The position numbers and the translations under genes were made by a program. DNA of 64,000 bases from Buddleja alternifolia (taxonomy: Eukaryota > Streptophyta > Magnoliopsida > Lamiales > Scrophulariaceae). The stretch lies in NCBI GenBank assembly GCA_019426215.1, contig CM033394.1:49216195-49280194 (forward strand), written 5' to 3'. Position 1 is the stretch's first letter, and the number at the start of each line of letters is the position of its first letter. The notes beneath the pieces are model-generated. The model was not told where the DNA came from. It did not search any database and saw nothing but the letters and a program-made list of their open reading frames with translations. Positions 1 to 13,255 of this stretch are shown piece after piece.

Positions 1-238
1 CTCTGAGATCTTCACCACCTTGATCTGTGGTGCTCAGTCATTCGATTTGGTAAGATTGGAAAATCTGAAGCGTCCATTAATGTATGTATATCAATTGCTG
101 ATGTGCAATGATGAAATGTGTCCTTTGTTTAAGGAAAAGTCGAGAGAGGTTTGACCAATATTGCTTTTTCAGGACAACGTGAACCCTTTGGCACGCCAAC
201 TCCCACAATGCACGCTTCTGATTGCAATTTTAACATAG
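1..238 (+). CDS. 3' end of an unrecognised plant gene (two partial exons)
   Basis: Two open stretches join in frame across a small intron. The left exon runs from before the window to 49 and reads SEIFTTLICGAQSFDL in the frame starting at base 2. It is followed by a donor GTAAGA at 50. The acceptor TTGCTTTTTCAG ends at 172. The last exon, 173-238, reads DNVNPLARQLPQCTLLIAILT and stops at TAG 236-238. The intron is 123 nt and the phase is 0 on both sides. The peptide looks protein-like (no low complexity, hydrophobic C-terminus), but I do not recognise the family from 37 residues. The splice logic is seen directly; that it is a real gene is inference. Nothing downstream to 4.6 kb continues it. 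Confidence 0.5.
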
Positions 239-1306
239 CCTTCGTGTTAATCGGTAATTTTATGTCAGATTAAGTTCATTGTTCGAATATGTATTTTATT
301 TTTATATTTTTTCATGAGCGTGTGTGGGGTGTAAATATAATGCGTTTTATTATGTGAGAGATATAAACACTGAAACGATTGAACTTGATACACCATAATT
401 TTTTTTGTGTTGACCATTACATAGTATTATGCATTAGGTGTTGATTAACATTTTAGCTAATAGTGTGGTTTATTTTGTATTCCACGTATTAAGTGGATCA
501 AATAGTTCGAAAATATAAATTTGACTAGAATTTTGTATTGTGCATAGTGTTATGGAATACAAAATAAAATATAATGTTTAGGTAGAAAATTGAAATCATT
601 ATTTACTTCTTTCCATATTTTCTTTTCTTTTTTATTATTTTATAATTTCTCTCGTTGGTATAGTTAATATCCTTGAGGAGGGTAATAATATTTGCTAGTA
701 TTACACATGTAAACATGCACTTATAAATTGGAGAAAAATATGTCACTCTACTTGATTTATGAAGGTCCAAGATTTCAGGTGAAGTGATCATCGGTATGAT
801 ACCAGTTTAAATAATTAACTTCGTAACGAGATTGTATATATGAGCAATGTTTGCATCAAAAAATATTACTACTATAGAAGTTTACATATTTATTGAAGGG
901 ATATTCTCTATCGATTTTTATGTTATTGTGATAGGAGTTGATGAACTACTTTATGTGGATGTCAATTTCTCGAATCGCTCTCTAAATTAAAAATAGTTGT
1001 AGAAGCAACACCAAAACTACGTGAAAATATCTTGAAAATATATAGAATAAATTCTCAATAAGAATATGGGTTCAAACTTCAAACCTCGATCACCCCATGT
1101 AATCTTTAAGATGAAGTGATAGTTCGGTGATTTAATAATAAAAATGTTTAATATGATCTAACACGTGCTTGTCCAATTCTAACTTGTAGATCATAACAAG
1201 TAACTTAGAATTGTTTATTCCAAGAGAAGATGAATCTCATGCATGTAATGATTTGTATGGATTTTCTTCCCAATTTAAGTTCCCAATTCTTATAAATTAC
1301 CCCACC

Positions 1307-1344
<38 letters not shown>

Positions 1345-4300
1345 CACTCGGCCGTGTAAGCAAGAGTGAGGTTGCTTTTTGCCTGCCTCTTCAGGGGACA
1401 GTTGTTAATTTGCCTTTACGTGTATGGAAAGTGAGCTACCAAATTAACCGCAGGCTATTTTGGTCATTTACATTTTGACAACCTATAAGGTAAACCGTAA
1501 AAGTAAACTTAAGTTGCAATCATTTTCTTGTAGTGACAAAAGTAATAAACTTTTTGTTTTAATAATATTATTATTATCATCATGAGTGGTGTCTGAAAAT
1601 ATCAGTTTTAACAAGAGATAAGGTTGGGGATGAGGAGTTGGTGGAATACATATCTCTACATATCTCTATAACGCTTAGTAAATGCATTTTAGCCCTATAT
1701 GCATATATGTGGATAAATAATATTGTTATTTTTAGTGGTTAAGTTTTCAAAAAATTTAAAAAAATACCGGTTGAGTAATTAGAAATTTTATGGTTTAGTA
1801 AATTAGAAATTTTTAATGCATGAAGCTTCTACTTTTTGTGACGAGGCTTTGTTTTTATGAATTAAAATAATCTTATAATAAGCATAACTTATTCGCAACA
1901 CTAGTGCAGTCGACGGACCCGACACGAGCTAAAATTTTCCAATTTCATTGTCAATTTAAGGAACAAAAAAATCAATATATGCATATTATATATATATATA
2001 TAATTTCTTTTTTCTAATATGTATATATATATATATGTAATTATATTTCCCTTGTTTTGCTCTTTGAAGAAAGGGCCAAGGAAAAAGAAAATTTCTTCTT
2101 CAGAAAGAAATTAATGGCAACCAACCAATTATCATCATTTCTACAAAAGTTGTGGTGCAAAAAAGGGACATAAAAGATATGTGTTGAACAATGTTATAAT
2201 TAAGCTCTTTAATTTTCTTTCTACTTTGTTATTATTTGTTCGGAATACAGAGGTAGAGAGCACCTTAATATGTTAATAGCAGAAAAGATTAACATAATTT
2301 TTGTGGTTTAGTGAGGAATTATAGGGCCATTAGGATAATAATAACAATGATAATAATAATATATTGTTCAAATTTCTAGCACGCCTCGACATGGTAGATT
2401 AGAGTTGGCGCCGTCTTGTTCTTTATATATTTTCTAATTATGTGGGGCTTTGATAAAATTATTTTTCATAATCATACATTAATTAGCTTATGAGTGAAAG
2501 TGGTGGTTATTAATTTTTTGATTTATAGTTTTTGTGTTTAAATTAGAACTTAGCAAGTATTGATCATCATAAAGACGTAGGTGAAATATATTCAATAAAC
2601 CGAGTGAACACTTACGCCAGTATTATGATATTGATGGCTTATCTGTGACCCAGACCCAAGAAGTTTATGATAATTATAACTTCCGTTATTCTATAAAAAA
2701 AATCTATAAATACTCGTCGACATCTTTTAACACTATATTCTTTTGCAGGTTTAGAGTATTAATCGAAAGAGGTCTTAATCATCTATAATGTAAAATTCGT
2801 CCACATCTATCTTACAATTCACATTTTTCACGCCATGCATAACTAAGAATGAGCTAATAAGGAGCTAGAATTAGCAATTGATTTCCTTCCTTGTCCATAA
2901 TCACGTTTTTGTTTATATGTAAATTGAATGGGATCAAAAGTCTTGTCTCGTCTTCAAATTTATATCCTAAATAATCTAATATGTGAGCCAAAATGTCTAC
3001 AATTTTTTTCAAAATTTAGACTAATTTCGTCCTTAACCAATGATTTTGATTATATTCTACTCCTTAAAACAAAACAAGAAAAAGAAGCCAAGTAGAGAAA
3101 AAAAAATGCAAAGTGGGCATAAGCATCACATTGATTAAGTGTATATTATATAATTACAAGACTAATACAAACAAAAAAAAGAATAATTAATTAGGGGTAA
3201 AATAAACTGTATACATATATATACACACACATTATACAACTAACATAATCGCTAGATTAAGTCTTAATTGCAGTCTTAGGTAACGTGAAATTCTCTCATT
3301 CTCATTCTCGAATTTTCAGTGCAAGAATATTGGCAATAATTAATGGAGTAGTTAAATTAATAAAAAAATTACTTAATGGGGATTTGTGAGGATTTAGCGT
3401 AACGAACCATAAATGGGATTAGAGAGAAAAGGAGAAGATGATTGTTGCTTAACGTATTTAGCAACCTTATTTAGGGGCCTCAAAATTAAATAAATATTAT
3501 TTGATCCAATAAATTAAATTGGATTAAACAAATTAATTACTTAATCAACCTTTTTTCACTACCTCGGGACTCATGCTGAATCCGAGTGAGTGCAAAGTGG
3601 CCCTAAAGCTTTGAGTAATTCTCAAGCCATCTTAACATTCTTTTCTTCCTTAAAAACTTTTGATTATTAAATCCCATTTTTACTGCAGAAATCCACTTAT
3701 TTAAAAATATGTTTAAAAAAATTGAGGGGTCTTTTATGTATACAGCAGTCGTATTTTAGTCAAAGTCAAGCACATAAAGTATGTATACTCCTTTGAGATA
3801 TTATGAAAAGAAAAGGATCTGTCTTCTATATAGATAGATATACTATTTGTATCTTATTTCCACTCTTTGTATCTTATTCTCCCACGTACATATACTGTTA
3901 GGGTGTAAATAAATTAGTTGAGTCGAATAAGGCAGTGTTAAGTTTGTTCAAATTTTTAACAAGAATGGAAGAACGTTTTTAATCTTGATTTGAATATTAT
4001 TAGATGAAGTCAAGTTCAAGTAAGTTGATCTTTTACACATATTATAACATGTTTTAACTAGTCAAATCGAGCTCGAGTTCGAGCTAGATCCGAACTTCAT
4101 ATCTTATTAATAGTGAAAAAAATGTTCAAGTTAAGGAACTAAGCCCAAATGAGCTTATAAAGATGATCAATCTGAATTGAGTAGGTCGAGTTGTTCTTAG
4201 TCCTCACATTACTCTTTATTTTATTTGTTCTATATTTGCTTGTGTATATTACCAGTATACATATAAAATAAACCAAGTCTTTTTATTTATTGATAAAATA

Positions 4301-4669
4301 TTGTGACATCATGTAAACCTCCAATTTATCGTCATGTAAAAAACAAAAAACTTTGATATATATTCATATGACAACTTCTGATAGTAAATAAAATGATTTA
4401 ATAATTAATTACTATTCCTTTTGCAATATTCTAGATAAAAGAAACTACCATTTAACCTTGATTCTTGATGATAATATATATTAATGAAAATTCATGCACT
4501 TTTTGTTAGAATATCACTTGTGCAAACCAAAGCTGGAGCTGTTTCATTCATTCTTTAGTGATAAGAAATAACATAGTAATAAACAAAAGTAAGATAATGA
4601 TCGATATGATCTAATCACAAATAATTGAAGAAGTAAAAAAGTTTAACAAGTGATATGATCTTGATGATA
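239..4669. other. AT-rich intergenic stretch without a recognisable gene
   Basis: No supported ORF or RNA gene was seen. It holds (TA)n runs near 1310-1337, 1987-2003 and 2019-2036. Around 3900-4200 is a degenerate repeat with GGTGTAAAT at its left and GAGCTCGAGTTCGAGC inside. That resembles the hAT-type element at 32496 but has no clear right end. Confidence 0.5.
1310..1337. repeat. (TA)n microsatellite
   Basis: About 13 uninterrupted TA repeats, followed by TGTATATAC. Confidence 0.85.
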
Positions 4670-4675
4670 TGAAGT

Positions 4676-4935
4676 TGCAATCACACACAGCCTCCCTCAC
4701 TTATTATGTAATTACCAAACCCCCCTCCATTTATTTGAAATTACCAGCACACCCACTTATTTAAGGATTCCTTTCTATTACACCCCTTATATGTTTAAAA
4801 TTCTTACAATTTTTACCCTATAAACCTTACAAATAAATTTTTTGAGGGTGTGAGTTGGTAATTTTCAATAAGTGAGGGGAGGTTTTGGTAATTATGCAAT
4901 AAGTTAGGGGGTCTGTGTGTAATTTTCTCAATATA
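4676..4935. mobile_element. Fold-back MITE remnant
   Basis: The two ends are inverted copies. The left end reads CACACACAGCCTCCCTCACTT. The right end, read backwards, gives ACACACAGACCCCCTAACTT. Both arms then carry AATTACCAA and a run of C before CCTC/CACTTATT. The arms are about 100 bp. No convincing target-site duplication was found. The arm sequence resembles the element at 23029-23277, so both probably belong to one Mutator-like MITE group. Confidence 0.55.
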
Positions 4936-5575
4936 GTGGATTAAGGAAAAAAATAATGAATGCACACTCTTTGACTAGTAACAATTAACTGGTCAGATGT
5001 CATTGTTAAGACCAATATTATGGCGACTTTTTTCTTGCTTAACTATTGTCTTCACATGGAAAAATAAGCCAATACTGCAATTAGAATTACGTGACGCAAC
5101 AATAAAAACAATAGTGTAATAAATAATTTATTGAAGATGTAATTAATTTGTATAATTAATTTTGATGATTGAAAGGGACGAAACGAAAAAAATAAAGATG
5201 ATAATAGAATTTGGCCGTCCAAAAGACCGACATGTTTATAGGTGGAAAAGGGACTGATTAATTAGGTGGTTTATAGCAGGAGATTTGTTGCATGATTTCA
5301 TGTTAATCAAAACAAAACATAAATGATGTTAGGCCGGTATCTAATCCAAATTATATATTATGTTCTTCATGTCTTTTAATGTTCTTTTTTTCCCTCATTT
5401 TGTTCTCCTTTTTTTAAAAAAAAAAATTGTATCTCATGTCATCTCTATTTGAGAGAGAGAGAGTACACAACTTTAACCTCAAAACATCAATTTTACTAAT
5501 TTAATTATATATGATATGTAAGCCATATTATTTAATTCTAATTTAGATCATGATGGACATGATGAGAAAATTAGA

Positions 5576-6115
5576 GGGTGTTTGGCTAAGCTTATTTAAA
5601 ACATCTTAAAAGTTTAACATCTTAATTTTATAAAATGTTTTACGAGCTTATAAGATGTTAACTTTATTCTAAAAATAAGTTCTCAAGTGTTTGCATAAAT
5701 TAAGATATTTGAGAGTTTGGTGTCTGCGACATTTTCTAAACTTTGGAATAAAATATTTGTGCTAACTGAATATATTATAAGTGTAATATTTTTCCTATAA
5801 TAATAATAATATTAATTGTGTGTGCATATATTTTTGTGTGTGTAAATTTGTGGTGTATGTATGAAAATTTGTGCAATGTGTGCACGCGCATAAACATGTG
5901 TATTTGTGTTGTGTGTGTATTATTTGCTAAGATTTCAAAAATTAAGAGGTGATCTTAAGAAATAAGTTGGGAATTCCCTACTTATTTTTAACATCTTATT
6001 TTCAAAGCGTATAAACTCTTATTGAAAAAACTTATCCAAACACTTTTAGGGTGCTTATAAGGTCCCAATATCTTATAAAATTTTATGAGGAGCTTATAAG
6101 TTTACCGAGACACCC
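5576..6115. mobile_element. hAT-like MITE with GGGTGTTTGG-type ends
   Basis: The left end is GGGTGTTTGGCTAAGCTTAT. The complement of the right end is GGGTGTCTCGGTAAACTTAT. The internal arms share AACATCTTA and CTTATAAG blocks. Termini of this type are common in plant non-autonomous hAT elements. No duplication of the target was recognised, so the element is old or its ends are slightly off. Length about 540 bp, non-coding. Confidence 0.6.
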
Positions 6116-9100
6116 TTAGTGAGTTGACTCAACTAAGCTTTGACTTAATTTGAATTTTTTAGACCCGAGCTTAGATAGGTTTGATTGTAAATGAGTTGAG
6201 CTAACCAATATTAATTACTATATTGAATTCGAACTAAAAGTCTTCAAAACGAGTTCGAGCATAAAGTTATAGAGAAAATGAGAGAACGTGTGAGACGAGA
6301 GAGAATATGAGAGAAAAGATAAGAAAGAGTAAAAAAAGATAAGAAATAAAATATATATATAAAGATACTTTGTACACTTTTCAAGTTTTTAGAATAGTAA
6401 CGATTTCACCAAAATTTGATAATTTAAAGTAGTTTCTATAAGTCTCTTTCAATTTTATATGATAGTATGAATTAATCATACTTTGAAAACACATAAAATA
6501 AGATGCAATATACAAATAGGCTAGAAATAGATGCTAGACGCAACAACAACATCTATATTGATGAGTAAGAACTTTGTTCGATGTATTATTTTGACTCCTT
6601 GATTTCAAATGCTCCTTCAACACATTCGGAAGATCATAATTCATAAAGATGTCAATATCGTGGACTTATAAGGGGTGTACTTTAATGATGTCGAGTAGAA
6701 TAATGTATTGCTCAAATTTATTTCAATTGTTATCGTAATTTTGTTGGTACCTCGAACGAGCTTTAATTAATCAATTTCAATTAGCTTCATATATATATAT
6801 ATATATATATAGTTATTTTTAACTAATCAAATCGAGCTAATCAAATATCGAACAGAAAAATGTGCTCAAACTTGTTTTATTATTACAATCAAAATGTGCT
6901 CAAACAGTCTAACCCGCATGTGAGTATTTCTTTATTTTTTTTGATGCAAGAGTATTTCTCTATTTGTTTGCTGATTGTAATAGTTAATAATTGATTGTAA
7001 ATTGTTCTTTTTTGATATTTATAAGATATATCATGTAACCGATTCATTAAAAAAAAAAAACTCAAACTATCTTTATTCGAATATCGAGTAGTTTGATTGC
7101 TTGGACCTTATCAATATACAATTTGACTAAATCTGAAAAATGTAGTTGGGCTGAACCACTAGCTTCAAATGGGCCCAAATTACTTGCTTTTCAATGATAG
7201 TTACAGTGAGGCCCGAGTCATTTTATAATTATTTTATTTAATTTTACGGGATAACACTATCACGCCGTTTTCTTTGTCAACACTAATTATTTCATTTAAA
7301 ATATTTCAGCTCCAACATTTTGCTTGCAATGTACTCATAATACAAAGACTGGTCATTGAAATCAATTGGATTTCTTTTTGTTAATTATTATAGTACATAG
7401 AACAATCGAGTATATCACTATATTGATAGGTACTATTTTAATAATATATAAATACAATTTATTATATACTAAAAATTACTACATAAATTTAATTAATATA
7501 TATATATATATGTATATGAAAATGCATAATTCTGGTGAAACTTGAAAACAATACATGTTCAATTCGATGATCTCGCCTTTTATCATGTATATAGAACACT
7601 TTAAATCATTTATTATTCTATTTAATAACGTGCAATATCTCCCGTTACGAAATTTATATATATATATATATATATTTATTGCACATAGGTTCGTGGATTG
7701 ACCCACTAGCATGTGAAAAACAAATAATTAATCACTTGTTAAGATAAACACAAACAGCAGGTAAACAAAATGATGTTATTTGGGCCATAGTTCTGCAGAG
7801 TTTGGCAAACAATAATCATAAAATTAGTAATAATTATAATAGAGAAATATGGTGAATTATCTAGTAATTTGAGACCAAGCAATACATGCAATCAATTGTA
7901 TAATTTAATTATTAATTACCATTCTGTTCCACACTGCTCAATTATGTCAAAAGACTGCGGCCTTGGCTTGTTGACCCCGCAACCATGGAGAAATGAAAAA
8001 GACCCAAAGTTGTAGTGATCATAAGGTGGGAACTTATTGACTTTTAACCTTTTATTTGTCCGTAAAAGTTGAAGAAATAGCTTATTACAAATAGTTACAT
8101 GTTAAGACTTCTTTTTTTATAATAATCATGATAATAATATAGTGTCGAATAATTTTATCTAAATATTGTTTGATTGTTAAAGAGAAGAAAAAAGAATATT
8201 ACTAAAAGGTTTCCCTTTGAGTTATATAGAGAGATCCATGAGTTATTTACATTGTTAAATAATGATCTTAGTATAACATAAAGGCTTAGCATTAGGTACT
8301 AATCAAGATGGTGACCTATTACTTTTTATTTTGGGAGTTTCGAGAGTTTGAATCAATTTATAATAATAATAATAATCATCAATTATATTTATAGTCAAAG
8401 AGTTTTAGTTTGATATATTAATTATATTTATTTGGATCAGTGGTGGTGCATGGCATGCAGACTCACAATTTGGGCAGTAGTTACGACTTAGTTCGAACCT
8501 TTCATAGATAGCTACAAAAAACTCATATAAACATATCCAGAAGAGATTGTTAAACTAGTCACTCTATCTTATTTTACTTAATACAAAGTATATTGTATGA
8601 CTTAATTCGTATTAAAGCATGAATCTAGCATCAAACTAATAATGATATAGTGAAGAACATATGTATTTGAAAGAGACATCTTTAAGTGAGAAAAACGCTA
8701 AATAAAAATAGTTCTGAACATGGTGGGATCGACACTGCACTTATGTTTTGTGAAACATTAGTTCTTGATTACTAAGTACATTTTCAGGAACATATGATTA
8801 AGATTCTATGTCTTATATCATGCATGCTTCAATAAAGTAGAGAACGAATCTCAAGTGTGTGTATATATATATATAATATGAAAAATGCTATATACCACCA
8901 TTTTCATAGCACTGATTTTTTATTACCCTTTCATTTCGAAAGTTTTGATGTATTAAATTCATTAAAATTAATTGCAAGTGATTTCTTATCAAAATTACGG
9001 AAAGTGAATAATCGGTGGTATATAATAGGTGGTATATATATATATATATATATGTAATTATTGATAGTGAAGTACTCATCATTTAATGAAAATCTGCCCA

Positions 9101-9604
9101 ACTGATCTGAACATGTTTAGTTGTTGTTTGGTTGGCGTCAAACCATTTAATTAATTGTCATTAACCAATACCGCAAGACTTAGCATAATTGTTAACATTA
9201 TAATTAATGACATTACCCATAGAAATGAATGCTTCATTGCCTTATAAGGCCTACATAAATGTTTCTTATATTCGCCGCGTGCTTGCTGCAAGTGGACTGT
9301 ATAATCTTAGGCTTTTTTCAATAAACTAAAATTGTAGAAGGAAGACAAGATTTACGTGGAAAATTTTATTTCTCTAAAATGTTTTTATAGCCAAACACGA
9401 AAATTAATGATATTATCTATGTATTACTGTAGTCTCCAACCAGAATGATTGTTGTAATATTTTCTTTTACCAAACTCTTGAACTTGAATATTGCAATTTA
9501 ATCGTATACTTAATTTTATGTTTGGATTTTTTTTAATTAGAAAAAAGGAAGATTAAGCATAAACTAAAGTTGTATTGCATTTGCATTCAAATTAGTTTGA
9601 AGCT
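6116..9604. other. Intergenic, repeats only
   Basis: No gene supported. Short reading frames here are built on (TA)n runs (6789-6810, 7496-7510, 7658-7674, 9032-9053). At 6120-6280 and 6730-7100 there are degenerate GAGTTCGAGC/CTCAAAC blocks of the same repeat group as 32496-33147. Confidence 0.5.
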
Positions 9605-10078
9605 ATACAGTACGGATACTTCGAAAAATCGTCACGTGTTGTATCGAACACGACACGCCTTCGACACACCTCCAACATGTGTCCAACACAGAAATCCATG
9701 TCCTTAAATAAAATAAAAAATAAAATTCTGACACGGTGTGTCTAATACACATGAAAACACGGCGGGAATTTTGTGAGAGACTAAGAATTATTCAAATCTT
9801 AAAATAGAAAAATAAGAATTTCTAATCTAATTCTTAGCAGAAGAGAATATGCCCATGCATTATTTACATGTCATATTTCATTTATTTGTGGTGGAGATTC
9901 GAACAATGGAATATTTGTTTTTTGTTATGTCGTATATTGGTTTGAAAATATATTTATTTTTATATTTAGTTTATGATTATGTTTTTATTTTGCATTTGTT
10001 ACTGTCATGCAGAAATCTTGTCATGTTCTAAATATTTTACAAACTGTCGTGTCTCGTGTCCGTGTCTATTCATCGTAG
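9605..10078. repeat. Dispersed repeat rich in CGTGTC/GACACG words
   Basis: The left part carries TACGGATACTTCG, CGAACACGACACG and GACACACC. The right part carries GTCGTGTCTCGTGTCCGTGTC in the opposite sense, so the two ends are weakly inverted. The wording resembles the GGATACGA elements at 56467 and 60178 and may be a diverged relative. A 60-codon frame inside (9849-10031) has no family resemblance. Confidence 0.4.
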
Positions 10079-10559
10079 GTTTGAACTTATGTTGATTAAT
10101 TGATTACTTTTATTTTAAAAATTGGGAAATATTATTTAATAAAAAGATGAAGACATGCATGCAAATGATCCTATCAAAGTTTGTTGGGAATATGATGTGA
10201 AATTGAAGTGTTAGTAAATATATATTGTTAGATGGGGTCATAAAAACAAGTGTCCAAGTTGATTAATTTAGCCTTTCGCATCATGCAGAAGCCTTGAATG
10301 ATAGATCTCCAGCTCTTGATCCTGTACTAAAAGAGGATAAGATTGATGTTGTGGCTTTACTGGATATTCACATTTTTTCTTTATCCACTCTTACCAAACC
10401 AATTAATATGGCTGCATAATGGTGTGGTCAAATGCTTCTTCTCAAATCATTAATTATTAATGGAGCAATTTGCTAATACCAGTTAGCTTTACTCACCCGA
10501 TAAATAAAAATAAAATAAATTAAAAAATTCCAAAATCACAAATGTTTTTTATTTTTTTT
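10079..10559. other. Intergenic, nothing recognised
   Basis: AT-rich sequence with no supported coding, RNA or repeat feature beyond short A/T runs. Confidence 0.4.
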
Positions 10560-10846
10560 ATATATAGAGTTCTAAGAGACGTAAGAAGATAGAACTCTGA
10601 TGTAAAAATGTATTGTATTTAGTTTGAATGGTTTTCCATTAGTGTGATATATATAAGCTAAACTAACAGCCCCTAACTATACAAGATACCGGTCAAGACT
10701 ATATATACAAAACATATACAAACACCCCCACAAACTGAGCAGTGGGACCAACACGAAGATTTGCACGAACCCGTGTGAACTTGGGCGTAGGTAAAACTTT
10801 GGTCAAAATATTGGCGACCTGATTAGAAGTAGAGACATATTTCACT
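10560..10846 (-). mobile_element. Ty1-copia retrotransposon tail: end of pol plus LTR
   Basis: On the minus strand, 10846 down to about 10717 reads KYVSTSNQVANILTKVLPT and then PKFTRVRANLRVGPTAQF. This is the typical C-terminus of the copia RNase H domain (family pattern YVSTxxQxADxLTKxLPxxxF). A GTGGGGGTG polypurine tract follows, and then TGTTTGTATATG, a plausible LTR start. The LTR-like sequence continues to about 10560. Integrase and reverse transcriptase are absent, so this is a decayed fragment. The pol match is strong; the LTR limits are inferred. Confidence 0.7.
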
Positions 10847-12199
10847 AAAATCTCAAATGTTGATCTTTTTTTCAATCTTAGGAACGTTCGAGGCTTTAAA
10901 CTTTCGAATAATCACAATTGTATTGGTGGAGTTTCACCGTATATAGAATTTCAAAACTTTATAAGAATCACTCTTCTATTTTTTTTTTGGCTTATTTCCC
11001 TCATCGTGTACACTATAATCCGAGGAATGGAATAAGATGGTAGTTTAATTGATAATTGTAATGAGAACAGTATAGCACACATTATCTGATTTTGGACCAA
11101 ATTACTACTCAGCTGCACATTGGACAAATTAAATTCAGATTCCAAATTTTCACTTATTGGTCTCGAAGCCCAATATAGCAGATCTGGTAATCAAAAGATT
11201 TCAAGCCCGCAAGCCGCAAATGATGTTTCCTCTTAAATTGAGTTTTTATTTATCTTTTCAAAATTTGATAAGAATAGGAGATCTTGGAGGTCCCGGGATT
11301 GAATGTGAAACCGTTCTGTGATCAGGACATAGTTGGCAAGCGTTGGCCAAGAGAGATGATTATTGATCCGAGTTTCTCGGACTAAGTAACAATGGTATCC
11401 CCCTTTGTTAGAGCTGAAAAAAAATTATAAGAAATAATGGTAAATTTTAGTCTAGACCTAGCTTGTCCAAATTTCACCAATCACGTGACAAGTTTAATAC
11501 CATCCTTTACAAAGGATTTTTCTTTTTGAAGTTTACACGAATTTCAGAAGAAATGTAATTATTTGCTTTTGTAAATAACTGCATTGGATCAAGTCAGAAC
11601 TTAACCAAGAACTTCTCAAGAATGAATTCATTAAATTCAACAAATTACTTGATTAAAGTTTATCAAAATTAATTGATATCATGCAATAGAAAGATAATAA
11701 GAAAAAGGTGAATGATTAACCAATAATACAAAACTATCTTTTGTTGTGATATGTCTTGAAATTTTTGGCCTAAATTAAAGGAAGATTTTATGTTGGACCC
11801 TTTTTATTGGTCCCGGTGTGTTAAACACTTCACATTAAAAATCACCCACCCAACACAAATATGTGGTGTTTAAGGCAGTAGAACCAACGGAGTGAGACTA
11901 GCATAGAATTACCCTTAAATTAAGCAGAAGGCTCATGATTGAAAGACCGGAATGATATAATTATGGGGGAACATCTGAAGCTAAGTTTAAGTTAGTACTT
12001 TTGACATTCTTTGTACTCTGTATCACTTTCGTTAATAGTGAAATTCTCTTATCCTCTTTCGTAACGTAAACAATTGTCGAACCACGTAAATTGTTGTGTC
12101 GTTTAATCTTTTCATACTTTTATTTCGTATTTGCTCAAACATTTTCCTTAATTTAAATGGAGTCAATTAAGATCAAAATGTCAATTTGCTCCTCTATGA
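10847..12199. other. Intergenic, nothing recognised
   Basis: No gene supported. The reading frame at 10951-11145 (minus) has no family features. Nothing else stands out. Confidence 0.4.
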
Positions 12200-12425
12200 A
12201 AAGCTATATGTTTTTTATAGAGTTCGTAGGCTCGTAATGTACATAACTTTGTATAATGAAATATATTATTTTTGAATGAATTACGAGAATACATAAGACT
12301 TGTATATATAGATGTAAAGTGTAGTCTTAACTCTTAACTATACAATGGGTCGGACTATATGTACACTAGATATACAGTAACACCCACGCAATCTTAATAG
12401 TTTGACCAACGCGAAGATTGGAGCA
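12200..12425 (-). mobile_element. Second, more decayed copia LTR remnant
   Basis: On the minus strand the order repeats that of 10560-10846. A decayed pol end (CTTCGCGTTGGTCAAAC) comes first, then a G-rich tract (GCGTGGGTG), then an LTR-like stretch with TATAGTTAAGAGTTAAG and a closing AACTCTATAAAA. The plus-strand words TAACTATACAA and GACTATAT are shared with the first copy. It is a truncated relative of the same retrotransposon. Confidence 0.45.
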
Positions 12426-12495
12426 TAAATATGAGTTCTTTACTTTACGAGCTTACAAACTCTATCAGTTTTATCTCATATTTTATTTATATGAA

Positions 12496-12707
12496 GGGTG
12501 AGTTTGGTCGCATAATTGACTATGAGATAATTGATTCTTGTAGAATAAATTATGACAAAAGCTAGGATTTTTAGTTTTTCTAAAATGTGGTTTTGTAATA
12601 CAAAAATATTCAAAATAGATTATAAAAAAGAGCCAAACAATCATCAAAATAGTATTTGGACTCTAAACGCAAATTTTAGCTTTTCAACAGTTGGGCCAAA
12701 CGCACCC
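12496..12707. mobile_element. Short MITE with GGGTGNGTTTGG ends
   Basis: The left end is GGGTGAGTTTGGTCGCATAA. The complement of the right end is GGGTGCGTTTGGCCCAACTG. The interior shows weak fold-back (AAGCTAGGATTTTTAG against CAAATTTTAGCTTTT). It lies 550 bp upstream of the lipid transfer protein gene. No target duplication was identified. Confidence 0.5.
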
Positions 12708-13255
12708 GAAATAAGAAATATTCTAGTTATACAAAAACTACCTATTTCATTGCTTATATACATGTAACGTAACATGTAAAGGAAATATATATGTGAAAGA
12801 AATACGAGATAAAATATAGATTCAAGTATCAACGTATATGAATAGGTGATTAGAGGAAAATTTCAGCCCAGATCCAGCTTGGCAACACCCAAGTGTATTT
12901 TATAAGAAGATTGTATTACACTTATATTATACAATTGGTAACTGGTAAGCTAATTTAAAAAATAGCTGAGCCGGGAAGGGACTAAAATTTCCTACGTTTA
13001 GAAATGATAAAACGTGTTGTTTACACGTGGAAACATCCACCGCCGCGTGGTCAAAACAGAGCTTCGTGTAATCTCATTAATGGCGGGCGGCATAAGCAAT
13101 GCAAAACAGACAACTATTGGAACTTCATACTCTCCCTTAATTGCCTTTACTCTTCCCTCAACCACCACCTCCCCAACCTACGCTATTTTCTACGTACACT
13201 CACATTTGTCATCGAAATCTAAATCAAAAAAATTTTGAAAAAAAAAAAATTAAAA
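12708..13255 (+). promoter_or_regulatory. Upstream region of the lipid transfer protein gene
   Basis: This is the 5' flank and leader of the gene starting at 13256. A palindromic G-box CACGTG sits at 13024-13029, followed by a second GCGTGG word near 13055. CT-rich sequence (CTCTCCC, CTTCCCTC) lies at 13128-13180, as is common near plant transcription starts. No clear TATA box was found. Regulation through the G-box is inference only. Confidence 0.4.

Noticed and set aside
13235..13255. Start of the lipid transfer protein at 13235
   Set aside because: That codon is TTG. The first ATG in frame is 13256, followed by a normal signal peptide.
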